NCBI RefSeq assembly: GCF_024054565.1
Contig: NZ_JAMXLR010000003.1
Location: 62,001 to 126,000 of the forward strand
DNA: 64,000 bases
Reading direction: 5' to 3'
Source: Aeoliella straminimaris
Lineage (GTDB): Bacteria; Planctomycetota; Planctomycetia; Pirellulales; Lacipirellulaceae
The position numbers and the translations under genes were made by a program. How positions within the stretch are numbered: position 1 is the first letter of the stretch; every line of letters starts with the position of its first letter. The notes under the pieces were generated by a model that saw nothing but the letters and a program-made list of their open reading frames with translations, was not told the origin of the DNA and did no database searches. Positions 8,301 to 15,666 of this stretch are shown here, piece after piece.

Positions 8301-10326
8301 TTACCAGCAGATAGGCATTGCCGACCAAGTTGCCGTCGATGTCGGTCTGGTGGTTCTTGGTGATGAACGCACCTTGAACGTGATACCACTCATTGGCGTT
8401 GATGGGATAGCCAAGCACCGTGGCGCTATTGCTCAAGCCGAACTGCACCTCTCCACCGGAAGTACGAATAAACTCCGTACCGGCGTAGTCGATCATCTTA
8501 CGAGTATCTGTGTAAACCCCTTCCCACTTCATCCATACATCCATCATGAAGCCGTCGTAATCGTCGATTACGCTGTTTTCCAACAGGTCGATCGCTTCGG
8601 TAGCACCATGGGCTCCATTCGATCCTGTAATCGACATCAACGAGGCATCGAATCCTGCAGGGCGATCATCCACCAGTGCCGCGGTACCGTTACCAGCATC
8701 GATTACGGCATGGTTCCCAGCTGCCGATGTGTCGCTAACCGTGCTTTCCGGGCCACTGCCATCGTAGCTGGCAGGAAAACTGTACTCGAAAACTGGCAAG
8801 AGGGCCGCCTGCGAACTAGCCGAAGCCGCCGCTAGGACAACCACCGCCAGAGCAGAGGTGAAGATGCGATTCCATTTCCTAAGTCCAACCATTCCCAGGA
8901 CCGCAACCGCCAGCAAGGCAGTGGTCGAGGGCTCGGGCACAGCTGCGCCAAACGTCAACGCGGCTGGATTCCCGCCCGCGGCCACGTAGGCATTCTTGAA
9001 CAGCAGGAAGTCGAAGAAATCGTTGTCCTGATCACCGTCCAGGTCTCCCATCAGGTAGGAATCGGAGAGCTCTGGATCGATTCCGGTGGTAAACAGTCCG
9101 GCGTTGTAGATGGAGTAGTCATCCAGGTCGATATCATTGTCGAAATCGAGGTCACCCTGCTGCCAAGCTACGCCTCCGTTGCCGGTGTACTGAACAGGCA
9201 CTTGCAGGGACGTACCATCGGCGAGCAACACCTCGGCCACGACATCCTCGATGGCCCCCTTGCGCCAGGCCGTTCCCAGGTCGAGCACCTGGCTTCCCGA
9301 CAAGACCACCTCGCCCTGTGTACCTTCGCTCAGATCGGACGCGCCGGCACTGAATTCCAGCCATTCGTCATCCGGATCGATGGAAGATCCGCCGTTGCCC
9401 TGGTCGTAGTTATCGGCGATCGAAAGCCACGACGACGAATCAAACCGCGAAGAGTCGGAGGTAAGTGAATAGCCCCGCACTTCGGCGCTGAAGGCGCTGT
9501 CGTTGGTCAAGGTCACGGAACCAAGGTCGCGGTCGATCGAGAAGAACAGCCCCTGCTGTCCGCTGCCGCCGGGACTGGCCAACGCGGCAATTGCCGAAGC
9601 GTCGAGTGCTTCGTCATACACCCGCACATCGTCCATCAGCCCCGCGAATGAATCGGTATTGCCACCGCCCGATGCGCCAACGTGGAAGGGATCAGTCGTT
9701 GGATTCGGATTGCCCCCTTCGAGGGAACCGACGCTGACCCCATTGAGATAGAACTCGGCGGTCGCGGGGGTACCTTCGGTCACCACGACGGCTACATGAG
9801 CCCACTCGTTGTTTTCCAGAGGATTGGGCAGGCTTGCGGCCGTCATGTCAAAGTCGGCTACCAAGAAACTCGTATATCGCAGCCCCCCTTCGGAGCCGTA
9901 GTTGTAGACACCGAATCCGTAGCCGTTGCCGTCGCCGAATTGGGTCCCCCCCGGGGCATCCGCACCAACCGATCCGAAGACTCGACCTACCGGCACAGAA
10001 CCGCCGCCCCAGGTGGCACTGTTGAGATCGGGACGCACAAAGGCAGCGATCGTGAATGTCGTCAGGTTCTGAAAGTCCGCCGAGTTATCCAAGCGGAGCC
10101 CCGTACCTGTACCATCCAACGAGAGAGCCCCTGAACCCAGCCGAGAAGAGGTGGAGTAAGACGAGTCGCCTCCCGTTTGGACACCGTTGTTATTACCGCC
10201 AGCGGAGTCGAGCCCTAGTATCGAACCTGAATCGAATTCGTAGTGGGCCAGCAGCACGGCCTTGCTTTGCGGGATGGCGGCCGCCACCAAGGCGGTGGCA
10301 CAGGCGAAGGACAGGATGCGAATCAT
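5362..10326 (-). CDS. Four-unit LamG/dockerin PEP-CTERM polyprotein
   Basis: One uninterrupted frame of 1654 residues containing four exported-protein units end to end. Each unit has its own signal peptide and PEP-CTERM sorting signal. Unit 1 (1-484): signal peptide ending SKA, LamG jellyroll, a beta domain, two dockerin-like loops, VPEPST at 463. Unit 2 (about 479-750): signal ending SQA at 507, LamG, VPEPSS at 728. Unit 3 (about 751-1216): signal ending ALA at 775, a LamG paralogous to unit 2, dockerin loops (DYNGDGNVD), VPEPSS at 1194. Unit 4 (about 1217-1654): signal ending SAS near 1246, LamG, dockerin loops (DLNGDG, DFNIDG), VPEPSS at 1631 and a terminal RLRR. PEP-CTERM signals are recognised by exosortase-type enzymes and normally occur once, at the C-terminus. 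The first start has AAGAGGT eight bases upstream. Internal starts (ATG at 8892, or GTG codons at the later junctions) could alternatively give separate proteins. An intrinsic terminator follows. The passengers are probably cell-surface or matrix proteins. Confidence 0.85.
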   Translation of the reverse strand: MIRILSFACATALVAAAIPQSKAVLLAHYEFDSGSILGLDSAGGNNNGVQTGGDSSYSTSSRLGSGALSLDGTGTGLRLDNSADFQNLTTFTIAAFVRPDLNSATWGGGSVPVGRVFGSVGADAPGGTQFGDGNGYGFGVYNYGSEGGLRYTSFLVADFDMTAASLPNPLENNEWAHVAVVVTEGTPATAEFYLNGVSVGSLEGGNPNPTTDPFHVGASGGGNTDSFAGLMDDVRVYDEALDASAIAALASPGGSGQQGLFFSIDRDLGSVTLTNDSAFSAEVRGYSLTSDSSRFDSSSWLSIADNYDQGNGGSSIDPDDEWLEFSAGASDLSEGTQGEVVLSGSQVLDLGTAWRKGAIEDVVAEVLLADGTSLQVPVQYTGNGGVAWQQGDLDFDNDIDLDDYSIYNAGLFTTGIDPELSDSYLMGDLDGDQDNDFFDFLLFKNAYVAAGGNPAALTFGAAVPEPSTTALLAVAVLGMVGLRKWNRIFTSALAVVVLAAASASSQAALLPVFEYSFPASYDGSGPESTVSDTSAAGNHAVIDAGNGTAALVDDRPAGFDASLMSITGSNGAHGATEAIDLLENSVIDDYDGFMMDVWMKWEGVYTDTRKMIDYAGTEFIRTSGGEVQFGLSNSATVLGYPINANEWYHVQGAFITKNHQTDIDGNLVGNAYLLVNGEVVDHAVGVTKTSFGDSLDRPIGINRWAGGGGDWNQGWIFEPAVYLGNAEVPEPSSIALVGVAALGLLLHTRRRVGRLLMGVAAAATLYVASGNAALADFTPVFEYSFPASYNNTGPESAITDLSSAGNNAALDAGTNTAALIDDRPAGFDSSQMSLTGANGGHGDTDAIDLLENSIVDDHGGYMMDVWMQWEGTYTNGRKLIDYAGTEFIYTQGGDTEAGTTPVYLRVSNTLLSHTINANEWYHVQGVFDSGSNQTDANGDLLGDAYLYVNGELVDSAFGVTKTSFGDSLDRPIGINRWGGGGGEWNQGLIFNPSVYLGKAEEPMRLTIDASTGETAIAHLPNDLLPDGREIDFYQISSASGALTTETWESLADSGQGGSSPADYNGDGNVDIADYTVWRNTLGSTGAGLAADGNGDQVVDAADYEFWKGNFGTVGASGWAEAGVLSSSLVGESYLTGSTLFDNGTSISLGDLWNEGSSADPTTDLVFQYHVVGESGLRTGAIELVGGSLQAGTSVPEPSSLLLLGVTAVGLLVSRRRVAASRRAVRHSLVAILSCVAAVVAAPLVSASSTNDRFYPFGESSGDGGANGVYVVDSNFQATFDDEYESGNLTGTAHDLLPFEYNGTEAIQAPGGAGPQFTSVAGRPLAAGSPIGVRFDGQNDLLIGARLGLPQSSASSLTGDTTPPTQGSAGTGPFDYSGITRRGFQLWVNPDESNAVFGTAQQTVVLDSSQHGVLISDTGTWMLSYNATNVDSGVAVKGNSVDNGWSHVMVVSPNDGAFVGSILYVDGLAVAAESGGYINSDFPLVIGASNGVFDPTVEAPNPVYSGGTSNYFAGTIDEMSMFVLGTSIGGVDYGTFDLATDNEFVADALTGFGPADLNGDGLTTNADVTAFIGQWGSTNLVNNLQVGDLATRMTGDFNIDGTVDLDDWQILTENYTGSAALNLGALLAGQPVPEPSSLMLLALVGVVVCGHRLRR
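6589..6747 (-). other. Polyprotein junction 3: PEP-CTERM joined to signal peptide
   Basis: Residues 1194-1246. VPEPSSLLLLGVTAVGLLV is followed by SRRRVAASRRAVRH and then SLVAILSCVAAVVAAPLVSA. No ATG lies in the junction. Only GTG codons (Val1217, Val1224) could start a separate fourth protein, so fusion or GTG-initiated coupling are the two readings. Confidence 0.75.
7327..8805 (-). repeat. Tandem duplication of LamG passenger (polyprotein units 2 and 3)
   Basis: Residues 508-727 and 776-1000 align throughout, for example PVFEYSFPASY, NANEWYHVQG and TKTSFGDSLDRPIGINRW occur in both. The DNA also matches but with many synonymous changes, so the duplication is not recent. Similarity stops at YLGNAE/YLGKAE, where unit 2 goes straight to VPEPSS and unit 3 continues into a dockerin region. 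Confidence 0.85.
8002..8145 (-). other. Polyprotein junction 2: PEP-CTERM joined to signal peptide
   Basis: Residues 728-775. VPEPSSIALVGVAALGLLL is followed by HTRRRVGR and then LLMGVAAAATLYVASGNAALA. The arginine cluster serves both as the stop-transfer tail of the sorting signal and as the n-region of the next signal peptide. A GTG (Val752) is the only plausible internal start before the hydrophobic segment. The ATG (Met757) lies inside it. Confidence 0.75.
8806..8940 (-). other. Polyprotein junction 1: PEP-CTERM joined to signal peptide
   Basis: Residues 463-507. VPEPSTTALLAVAVLG is followed by the basic patch RKWNR and then the hydrophobic IFTSALAVVVLAA ending SSQA. The first helix would run outside-to-inside and the second inside-to-outside, with the basic patch as a cytoplasmic loop. 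An in-frame ATG at 8890-8892 (Met479, just before the basic patch) could restart translation and would give a perfect signal peptide, but only a poor GGGA stands directly before it. Confidence 0.75.
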
Positions 10327-10642
10327 TGGTCTTACCTCTTAAGTAGGGCCTGTAGTATTGGGCAGCTAATGTTGAAAGTTCTGTCTACAATCTGGTCGTG
10401 CAGGTTGAGCAAAAACTAATGAAGTCAGAATCGCCTGATGGGTAACCTGCGCGTGCGTCGCGCCATGCGGAACAGACCACACCTGGCCCGCACCGCAAAC
10501 GTGTTCAAGTTCGTGTTGCTGCCACCTTCAACGACAAGCTAAAGGCCGGGGTAAGCAGCAATCGGAAATAGCGAACCATATAATCTCAGTCCGGTGGTTG
10601 GGTACGTAATGAAAGTCCCAGGACGCCGTTTCGGCGACTCGC
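10327..10642. other. Intergenic between the DUF1559 gene and the polyprotein gene
   Basis: About 316 bases. The part next to 10326 holds the polyprotein leader with its AAGAGGT ribosome binding site. I see no convincing promoter, hairpin terminator or further gene. Confidence 0.5.
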
Positions 10643-11716
10643 CTAACCGCGTCCTCCACCACCAGCGGAGCGAAACTCGGGCAAGCCATCTCGCGTGCCC
10701 AGGTTCGTCCAGACATCGGGATCGATATCCTCCGAGACCGACTGCACGCTGCCGTCGCACATCACGGAGTTAATGACGCCGCGGTGGTAGCTCGAGGCGG
10801 GACTCACCAGTTCCCACCATTCATTGTCCGTCCTCCAACAGACCGATCCCGGTGGTAGCAAGTGGTTGTACCAGGTACGCCACATGGTCCCTTCCGACCA
10901 GGGATGGCCCCGCAATCGCCAGAAGTCACCCGCGTAGGTGGGGATGCTGGCGTTGCGCCAGTCCTTGTTCATAAACGCTGCACGAACGGTGGCAAGATTA
11001 TTCCCCGACGGAGCCGATCCGAAGTCGAAGCAATCGGTCAACTCGTCCTTCTGGTCGCTTCCACTGAGTTCGGAAGCCTTGCCATTGCGCACTTCGGACA
11101 GAGCCACGGTGTTGGATGTGCCGTCCAGGATCCTGGCGAGCTTGATACCTTGCAGCGGTCGATGTCCCGCCTCTTCGATAATCGGTCCGAAAACGCCATC
11201 CCAACCGGCAATCGCCGACCAGCTACCTGCATTGGCGTGGTAATTCGTCCAGCCCGCTTCCAGGTTGACTTGTCGCTGTTCGGAGGGACACACGATAATC
11301 TCCGGCTGGGTTGCCGTTACCGTGTAGTTGGGTTGGTCGTAGGAACCTTTGGAAAAATCCAAAGCGTCCTGCAGGTTCGATTCTTCAATGAATGGCAGAA
11401 TCATTGGTAGCGTTCCCAAACAGCCCTGGTTGCCATTCACGCCGAATCCCATGGCCTGCCCTGCCGGGAAACGCTTGTGGGCGCTCTCATAATTGTGCAA
11501 CGCCAGCCCAAGTTGCTTCAGGTTGTTCTGGCAGCTTGAGCGGCGAGCTGCTTCGCGAGCAGACTGCACCGCCGGCAGCAACAGGGCGACGAGAATGCCA
11601 ATGATGGCAATCACCACCAGTAGTTCCACCAGGGTAAAAGCCGACTTTGCCTTACTTGCCAGCTGGCTGGTTTGGAAGTTCTGCTTGTGACAATGGGGGG
11701 GGGAGTAGTCCGTCAT
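10643..11716 (-). CDS. DUF1559 domain protein with type IV pilin-like N-terminus
   Basis: A 357-residue member of the large planctomycete DUF1559 family (prepilin-type cleavage/methylation N-terminus, also called SBP_bac_10). The N-terminus has the class III pilin signal [26 protein letters not shown] followed by the family hallmark [25 protein letters not shown]. The start at 11716 is chosen because AGGAG stands four bases before the ATG; a GTG at 11734 is less likely. Codons 5-7 run through a tract of nine C (genomic G at 11695-11703), a potential slippage site. The role of DUF1559 proteins is unknown; the pilin-like leader implies inner-membrane insertion with a large exported domain. It lies between the polyprotein gene and the FecR/LamG gene, all on one strand. 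Confidence 0.92.
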   Translation of the reverse strand: MTDYSPPHCHKQNFQTSQLASKAKSAFTLVELLVVIAIIGILVALLLPAVQSAREAARRSSCQNNLKQLGLALHNYESAHKRFPAGQAMGFGVNGNQGCLGTLPMILPFIEESNLQDALDFSKGSYDQPNYTVTATQPEIIVCPSEQRQVNLEAGWTNYHANAGSWSAIAGWDGVFGPIIEEAGHRPLQGIKLARILDGTSNTVALSEVRNGKASELSGSDQKDELTDCFDFGSAPSGNNLATVRAAFMNKDWRNASIPTYAGDFWRLRGHPWSEGTMWRTWYNHLLPPGSVCWRTDNEWWELVSPASSYHRGVINSVMCDGSVQSVSEDIDPDVWTNLGTRDGLPEFRSAGGGGRG

Positions 11717-11766
11717 ATCTCTCCTAAGCTTCACCTGCGCCTGACCTAGAAAACTAGTCCGTTACG

Positions 11767-13599
11767 TTACTTCCTACTCGCCTGGTAGTGCTCCAATATC
11801 TCCGCCGGAGTGAGCACTCTCGTGAATACAGCCAACTCGTCAATCGATCCGTGCCATGCTTCGGGGGGATTTCCCTCGTTCGCTATGGGTGGGTGCCTGC
11901 CAATCAGGAACGGGTTCTTGCTCGTCACATCGACATCAGTGTAGTTGGCGTTCTTGGGGATCGGTTTGTAACTGTCCTTGTTGGTCTTCCAATCCCGACA
12001 AAACTCGATGACCTCTGACCCGTTGATGTACATTGCCGGCTGAGCCCGCGAGTCCACCGTCACCGCCAGATGGGTCCACTCGCCGAAGGTCATCGTCTGC
12101 GTCGAGATGGAGTCGTAAACACCATGCATCGTGAAGAGCAGGACGCGACGCGGTATCTGGGCACCGACAAAACGCTCGTCGGCCACGCCAAATCCCCAGC
12201 CACAACGTATGCCCGCTGAACTATAGAAGTTCGAAAGAATACGCATGGCCCCGGTGGACTCTGGAATTTCGGTTGGCTTGACCCAAGCTTCGAGCGTGAA
12301 GTCGCGTTTCAGCGACTCAGAGGCCAGATCCGACAACATAATTCCGTCGTGTGCACCCGAAAACTCGGCCGCCGCACTCCCCACCAGGGCTTGGCCGGCC
12401 AAACCAACCAGGGAGACCCCCGATCCAAGCGGGGAGTTTGACTCCACTCGACCGATGCTCTCGACGGCATTGCCCGTGCCATCGAACCTCCAGTAGGCAA
12501 ATGGCCTGTCTCGCATGACCGCCAACTCATAGGGCGACGAGGGCACATTGCGAAGGTAAGCCTGCTCGTCGAATTCGAGCTTGCTGATCTGACTGCCTTC
12601 TGCTTGTATATATCGAGCCTGCCCTTCGGTGAGGGTCAATCGCGGCACGTTTTCACCACTACTCTTTGCCGCCAGGGCAACGACGCCTTGCATCACCTGC
12701 ACTTGGGTGTCGCCGGTGTCGGTCACGCCCACTCCAAACTCGGTTCCCAGATCGACAATGGATCCCGCCGCGGTCGATACGGTGAAGCCAATTGCCTCTT
12801 CAGGCACCTTGGCCACCATTTTTCCTCGTTGCAACCACAGGCGACTGGCCGACACCAGTTCGACTTCAACCGGAGCTTCCAAGACCACCTGCGCACCATC
12901 GTCGAACGTCAACTCTACGGCGCCTTCAATCAGATTCAAACGGCCAGCCGGCAAGCGTCCACCGGGACCAATCGGCTTGGCATTCCTGGCCCACACCGCG
13001 GCGACCGAATCGGAGACCGACGCAAAGGTCTCCGCCGGTCGAGTCTCTACCGGTGGGGCAACTTGCGTCATATCCGCCTGCTGCTCTTGCTGCAGCATGA
13101 GCGCATCGACAGCGAGGAAGACAAAGGCGACGCCAACTGCGATGGCTGCCCATAAGGCGCTGCGGGGAATCTCGATCGGTTGAGGCCGGTGGGGACGATC
13201 GAGTCGCTCCTGTTCCAACTGCTCCATCCGCTTGGCCGCTGCCTCGGCCGCGATCTGCTTGGCTCGTTGAGTAGCTTCGATTTCTTCGCGTCGCCGCTCC
13301 GCTTCGTCGAACTCAACCAACATCTCTTGGATGTTCTGCGGGTCCACGGTCAGCTCCAAGCTTCCATCGCTGTCCTTCGCGGCCAAGAATTCACGCAAGT
13401 CTTGCTGCTGCAAAGTCGTCCGAAGCCCACTATGCAGCGAGGCGACTCGCGCAAACCACATGGCGTTGTCCGGCGATGCGGCGATCCACTCAGAGAGCAA
13501 TTCGAACTCCTCCTTCAGGATCGACTCATCCAGATAGGCATTGATCAGCCGCAGCCACTGATCGGCAGGTTTCTGTGGTAGCCGGGGGTCCAACGTCAT
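11767..13599 (-). CDS. FecR/LamG domain membrane protein, partner of the ECF sigma factor
   Basis: A 610-residue single-span membrane protein. Residues 1-70 (LINAYLDESILKEEFELLSEWI) resemble the cytoplasmic segment typical of planctomycete anti-sigma/FecR proteins. A charged coiled-coil-like stretch follows at about 90-135, then a transmembrane helix at about 149-169. A FecR-like beta domain spans about 200-340 (SIVDLGTEFGVGV, VQVMQGVVAL) and a LamG domain spans about 400-605. The ATG at 13599 overlaps the stop of the sigma factor gene as ATGA, with GGAGG upstream, so the two are translationally coupled. From the family pattern it probably senses an envelope ligand and controls the sigma factor. 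The regulatory sign (anti-sigma or activator) cannot be read from sequence. Confidence 0.88.
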   Translation of the reverse strand: MTLDPRLPQKPADQWLRLINAYLDESILKEEFELLSEWIAASPDNAMWFARVASLHSGLRTTLQQQDLREFLAAKDSDGSLELTVDPQNIQEMLVEFDEAERRREEIEATQRAKQIAAEAAAKRMEQLEQERLDRPHRPQPIEIPRSALWAAIAVGVAFVFLAVDALMLQQEQQADMTQVAPPVETRPAETFASVSDSVAAVWARNAKPIGPGGRLPAGRLNLIEGAVELTFDDGAQVVLEAPVEVELVSASRLWLQRGKMVAKVPEEAIGFTVSTAAGSIVDLGTEFGVGVTDTGDTQVQVMQGVVALAAKSSGENVPRLTLTEGQARYIQAEGSQISKLEFDEQAYLRNVPSSPYELAVMRDRPFAYWRFDGTGNAVESIGRVESNSPLGSGVSLVGLAGQALVGSAAAEFSGAHDGIMLSDLASESLKRDFTLEAWVKPTEIPESTGAMRILSNFYSSAGIRCGWGFGVADERFVGAQIPRRVLLFTMHGVYDSISTQTMTFGEWTHLAVTVDSRAQPAMYINGSEVIEFCRDWKTNKDSYKPIPKNANYTDVDVTSKNPFLIGRHPPIANEGNPPEAWHGSIDELAVFTRVLTPAEILEHYQASRK

Positions 13600-14183
13600 T
13601 GCCTCCCCCTCGGCAGGTGATTGCCACCATACAGGCCAGGCAACTGATCCTGCAGGCACTGCAGCAGTGACTTGCGGATCCGATGCAGAGCCACCCGCAC
13701 GGCGGTAGACGTCATTCCCGTGGCTTGCGCCACGTCTTCGACGGAAGTCTGCCGCAGGTACCGCATTTCCAACAGCTTGCGCGGCCGGCCACGCACACGC
13801 GATACGCACTGCTCCAGGGCAATCTCGGTATCGCTTGCCTTGATCTGCAATTCGCTGAAGGCACCAGCAATCGACTCGGCCACTTCCTCACTGAACACCA
13901 AACGATCACGTGAAGAGGAGCGGAGGTACTCCAGCACTTTGAACTTGGCAATCCCCAAGGCCCAGGGAGCGAAAGGAAGAGTGCGATCGTATTCGTCAAA
14001 CTTCTCAGCGACCGTAGCTGCAGTTTCCTGCAAGACATCATCGGCCCGATGAAAGTCGACCACGATCGAGCGAATGTAGCTCAGCACGGCCCCATGCGAC
14101 TGGGTCCACAAAACGTTTAACTCGCGCATAGCACCCCGCCTTTTGTCGGAGTTGCCAGGTTGAGTTAAGTCGTTCCGCTGCAT
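13596..14183 (-). CDS. ECF-type RNA polymerase sigma factor (Rhodopirellula family)
   Basis: A 195-residue sigma70-family extracytoplasmic-function factor. Region 2 is visible as VLSYIRSIV...ADDVLQETAATVAEKFDEYD...FAPWALGIAKFKVLEYLR. Region 4 is visible as LLEMRYLRQTSVEDVAQATGMTSTAVRVALHRIRKSLLQCL, a helix-turn-helix for -35 recognition. The spacing and motifs match the sigma subgroup expanded in Rhodopirellula and Verrucomicrobium. Met19 (14129), with GGGGTG upstream, is an alternative start and fits the family length well. It is the first gene of the run sigma factor, FecR/LamG, DUF1559, polyprotein, suggesting that it controls this exported-protein locus. Confidence 0.93.
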   Translation of the reverse strand: MQRNDLTQPGNSDKRRGAMRELNVLWTQSHGAVLSYIRSIVVDFHRADDVLQETAATVAEKFDEYDRTLPFAPWALGIAKFKVLEYLRSSSRDRLVFSEEVAESIAGAFSELQIKASDTEIALEQCVSRVRGRPRKLLEMRYLRQTSVEDVAQATGMTSTAVRVALHRIRKSLLQCLQDQLPGLYGGNHLPRGRQ

Positions 14184-14664
14184 CAGCTACTCGGGAAGTC
14201 ATTCAGTTTAATTCATGCGGAACCTCGCCCAAGCCCCCGGCATTCCGCATTCTCAGTAGCCGCTAGGCGGGCGATTATTAGGTTTTGGCCACCTAGGACG
14301 TCAGCGTTACCAGAAACTCTAATTTCTTTCCGAAGTTCTCTAATCAATTGCCAGTAGCCCCGCGTCGACAGTGCAGGGAGCTAGCCCGGATGCGGCGACC
14401 GACGGGCGGTCGGGCTGGAACGATGCCCTTTCGGGAGACCGCGGATAGAGAACTAGAGGAGATAGCTGGTGCCGCTCGCTCCGGCTCCATGGTGCCGGAA
14501 GCGAGCCTCTTTTGCACTGCGGTCAGCCGAGCGGAGAAGCTCTTAGTATTTCGTAACCTGGAGAGGCCGCCGCCGCTGGAGCGAGGTGGAATACCGTAGT
14601 CGCTGCCGGCCGAGTCCGCCGCACGGCAACAACCGGTTGCCAGGCAAGAATTGCCAAGGGCGTG
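14184..14664. other. Intergenic between the ECF sigma gene and the ThuA gene
   Basis: No gene recognised. It should contain the promoter of the sigma factor operon (minus strand) and the 3' region of the ThuA gene. The one clear structure is the inverted repeat at 14474-14506. Confidence 0.5.
14474..14506. repeat. Inverted repeat downstream of the ThuA gene
   Basis: GCTCGCTCCGGC pairs with GCCGGAAGCGAGC around the loop TCCATGGT, with one bulged base. On the plus strand a short CTCTTTTG follows. On the minus strand, where the ThuA transcript would end, no U-tract follows, so this may be a Rho-assisted 3' hairpin rather than an intrinsic terminator. Confidence 0.5.
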
Positions 14665-15537
14665 CTACTCCACCCGGGCGTCGAGTAGCACCAGATTATT
14701 GAAGCGATCGACGTTGCGGTGACCACTCCAGGCGATGCCTCGCATGAGCAACAGTCGAAACGCGGGGTCGTCGAACGACCACATGTAGTGCCCTGGCACG
14801 GAGACAAACACGCGGCCCTCGTCGGTTGGCTGATAGGTCCAAAACTGCGGGGTGTCGTCGCCGTCTTCGCGACTGGTGCCGAGCAAAGAAATCTTGCTCG
14901 CATCGCCACGCAGCCGCCAGTAGGTCTCGTCGTACCACTTCACCCTGTCGAAGTTGCGTGCCACGGGGTGGTCGCCCGCCGGAGTGAAGTCGATATCGAG
15001 CGGCCCGTGACGGAATCCAACGGCACCGGCTTTGGAGGCCATGCCAATGCGCTTAGCAAACTCGTGCGGATGATCCTCGCCATTCACTGCCCAATGAATA
15101 TACACGAGCCCGCCCCCGCGCGCGAGAAACTGGTCGATCAACTCGGCGCGTTTCTCATTCCACAAACCTTTCTGGTAGAAGACCATCACGTCAGCCTTCT
15201 CGGCCTCTTCGGGCGTGGGAAACATCCAAGCCGTTTTCACTTCAGTGTGCGGAGCCTTCGCCAACAGCCGACTCCAGACATCGAGCCAGGCGGGGTAGTC
15301 GTGTTCGCCCAACTTGTGATCCTTTGGTCCAGCAACCAGCAACACTTTCAGAGGCTTCTCGCTGGTAGGTGTTGGATCCTTGCCGGCCAGCAAGGCGTCG
15401 ACATCGCTCTTCGGGCGTGGCGGCGGGGGGTTAACAACGTCGTTGTACGTCGGCATGCGATACGACTGTGCTTGCTCGGCGACAGCATTGCCAATTATGC
15501 CCACGAAGATAGCCGCAGCGAAAAGGATGCGATACAT
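14665..15537 (-). CDS. ThuA domain protein, exported
   Basis: A 290-residue protein with a clear signal peptide (MYRILFAAAIFVGIIGNAVA) and a ThuA/trehalose-utilisation glutamine-amidotransferase-like fold. Recognisable segments are KVLLVAGPKDHKLGEHDYPAWL, ADVMVFYQKG, FLARGGGLVYIHWAVNG and the C-terminal GRVFVSVPGHYMWSFDDPAFRLLLMRGIAW. ThuA-like proteins are abundant in planctomycetes, often with glycoside-degradation genes, and their reaction is not established. The start at 15537 (GGGGT upstream) begins exactly at the signal peptide; a longer frame upstream is not supported. It is divergent from the peroxiredoxin gene across 129 bases. Confidence 0.88.
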   Translation of the reverse strand: MYRILFAAAIFVGIIGNAVAEQAQSYRMPTYNDVVNPPPPRPKSDVDALLAGKDPTPTSEKPLKVLLVAGPKDHKLGEHDYPAWLDVWSRLLAKAPHTEVKTAWMFPTPEEAEKADVMVFYQKGLWNEKRAELIDQFLARGGGLVYIHWAVNGEDHPHEFAKRIGMASKAGAVGFRHGPLDIDFTPAGDHPVARNFDRVKWYDETYWRLRGDASKISLLGTSREDGDDTPQFWTYQPTDEGRVFVSVPGHYMWSFDDPAFRLLLMRGIAWSGHRNVDRFNNLVLLDARVE

Positions 15538-15666
15538 TGGAATACCCCGATGAAGTCGTGTTGCAGCCAACCTCCCCATGATAACTGGCACCCGCGCAAC
15601 AAGTCCATCATCCGGCCCCCGCATTACTAGCCCACCGCAAGCTACACGCACCCCAAGGAGATTGAA

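Noticed and set aside
7753-8835. Open frame of 360 codons on the plus strand inside the polyprotein gene
   Set aside because: It shows a pseudo-repeat only because it is antisense to the duplicated LamG units.
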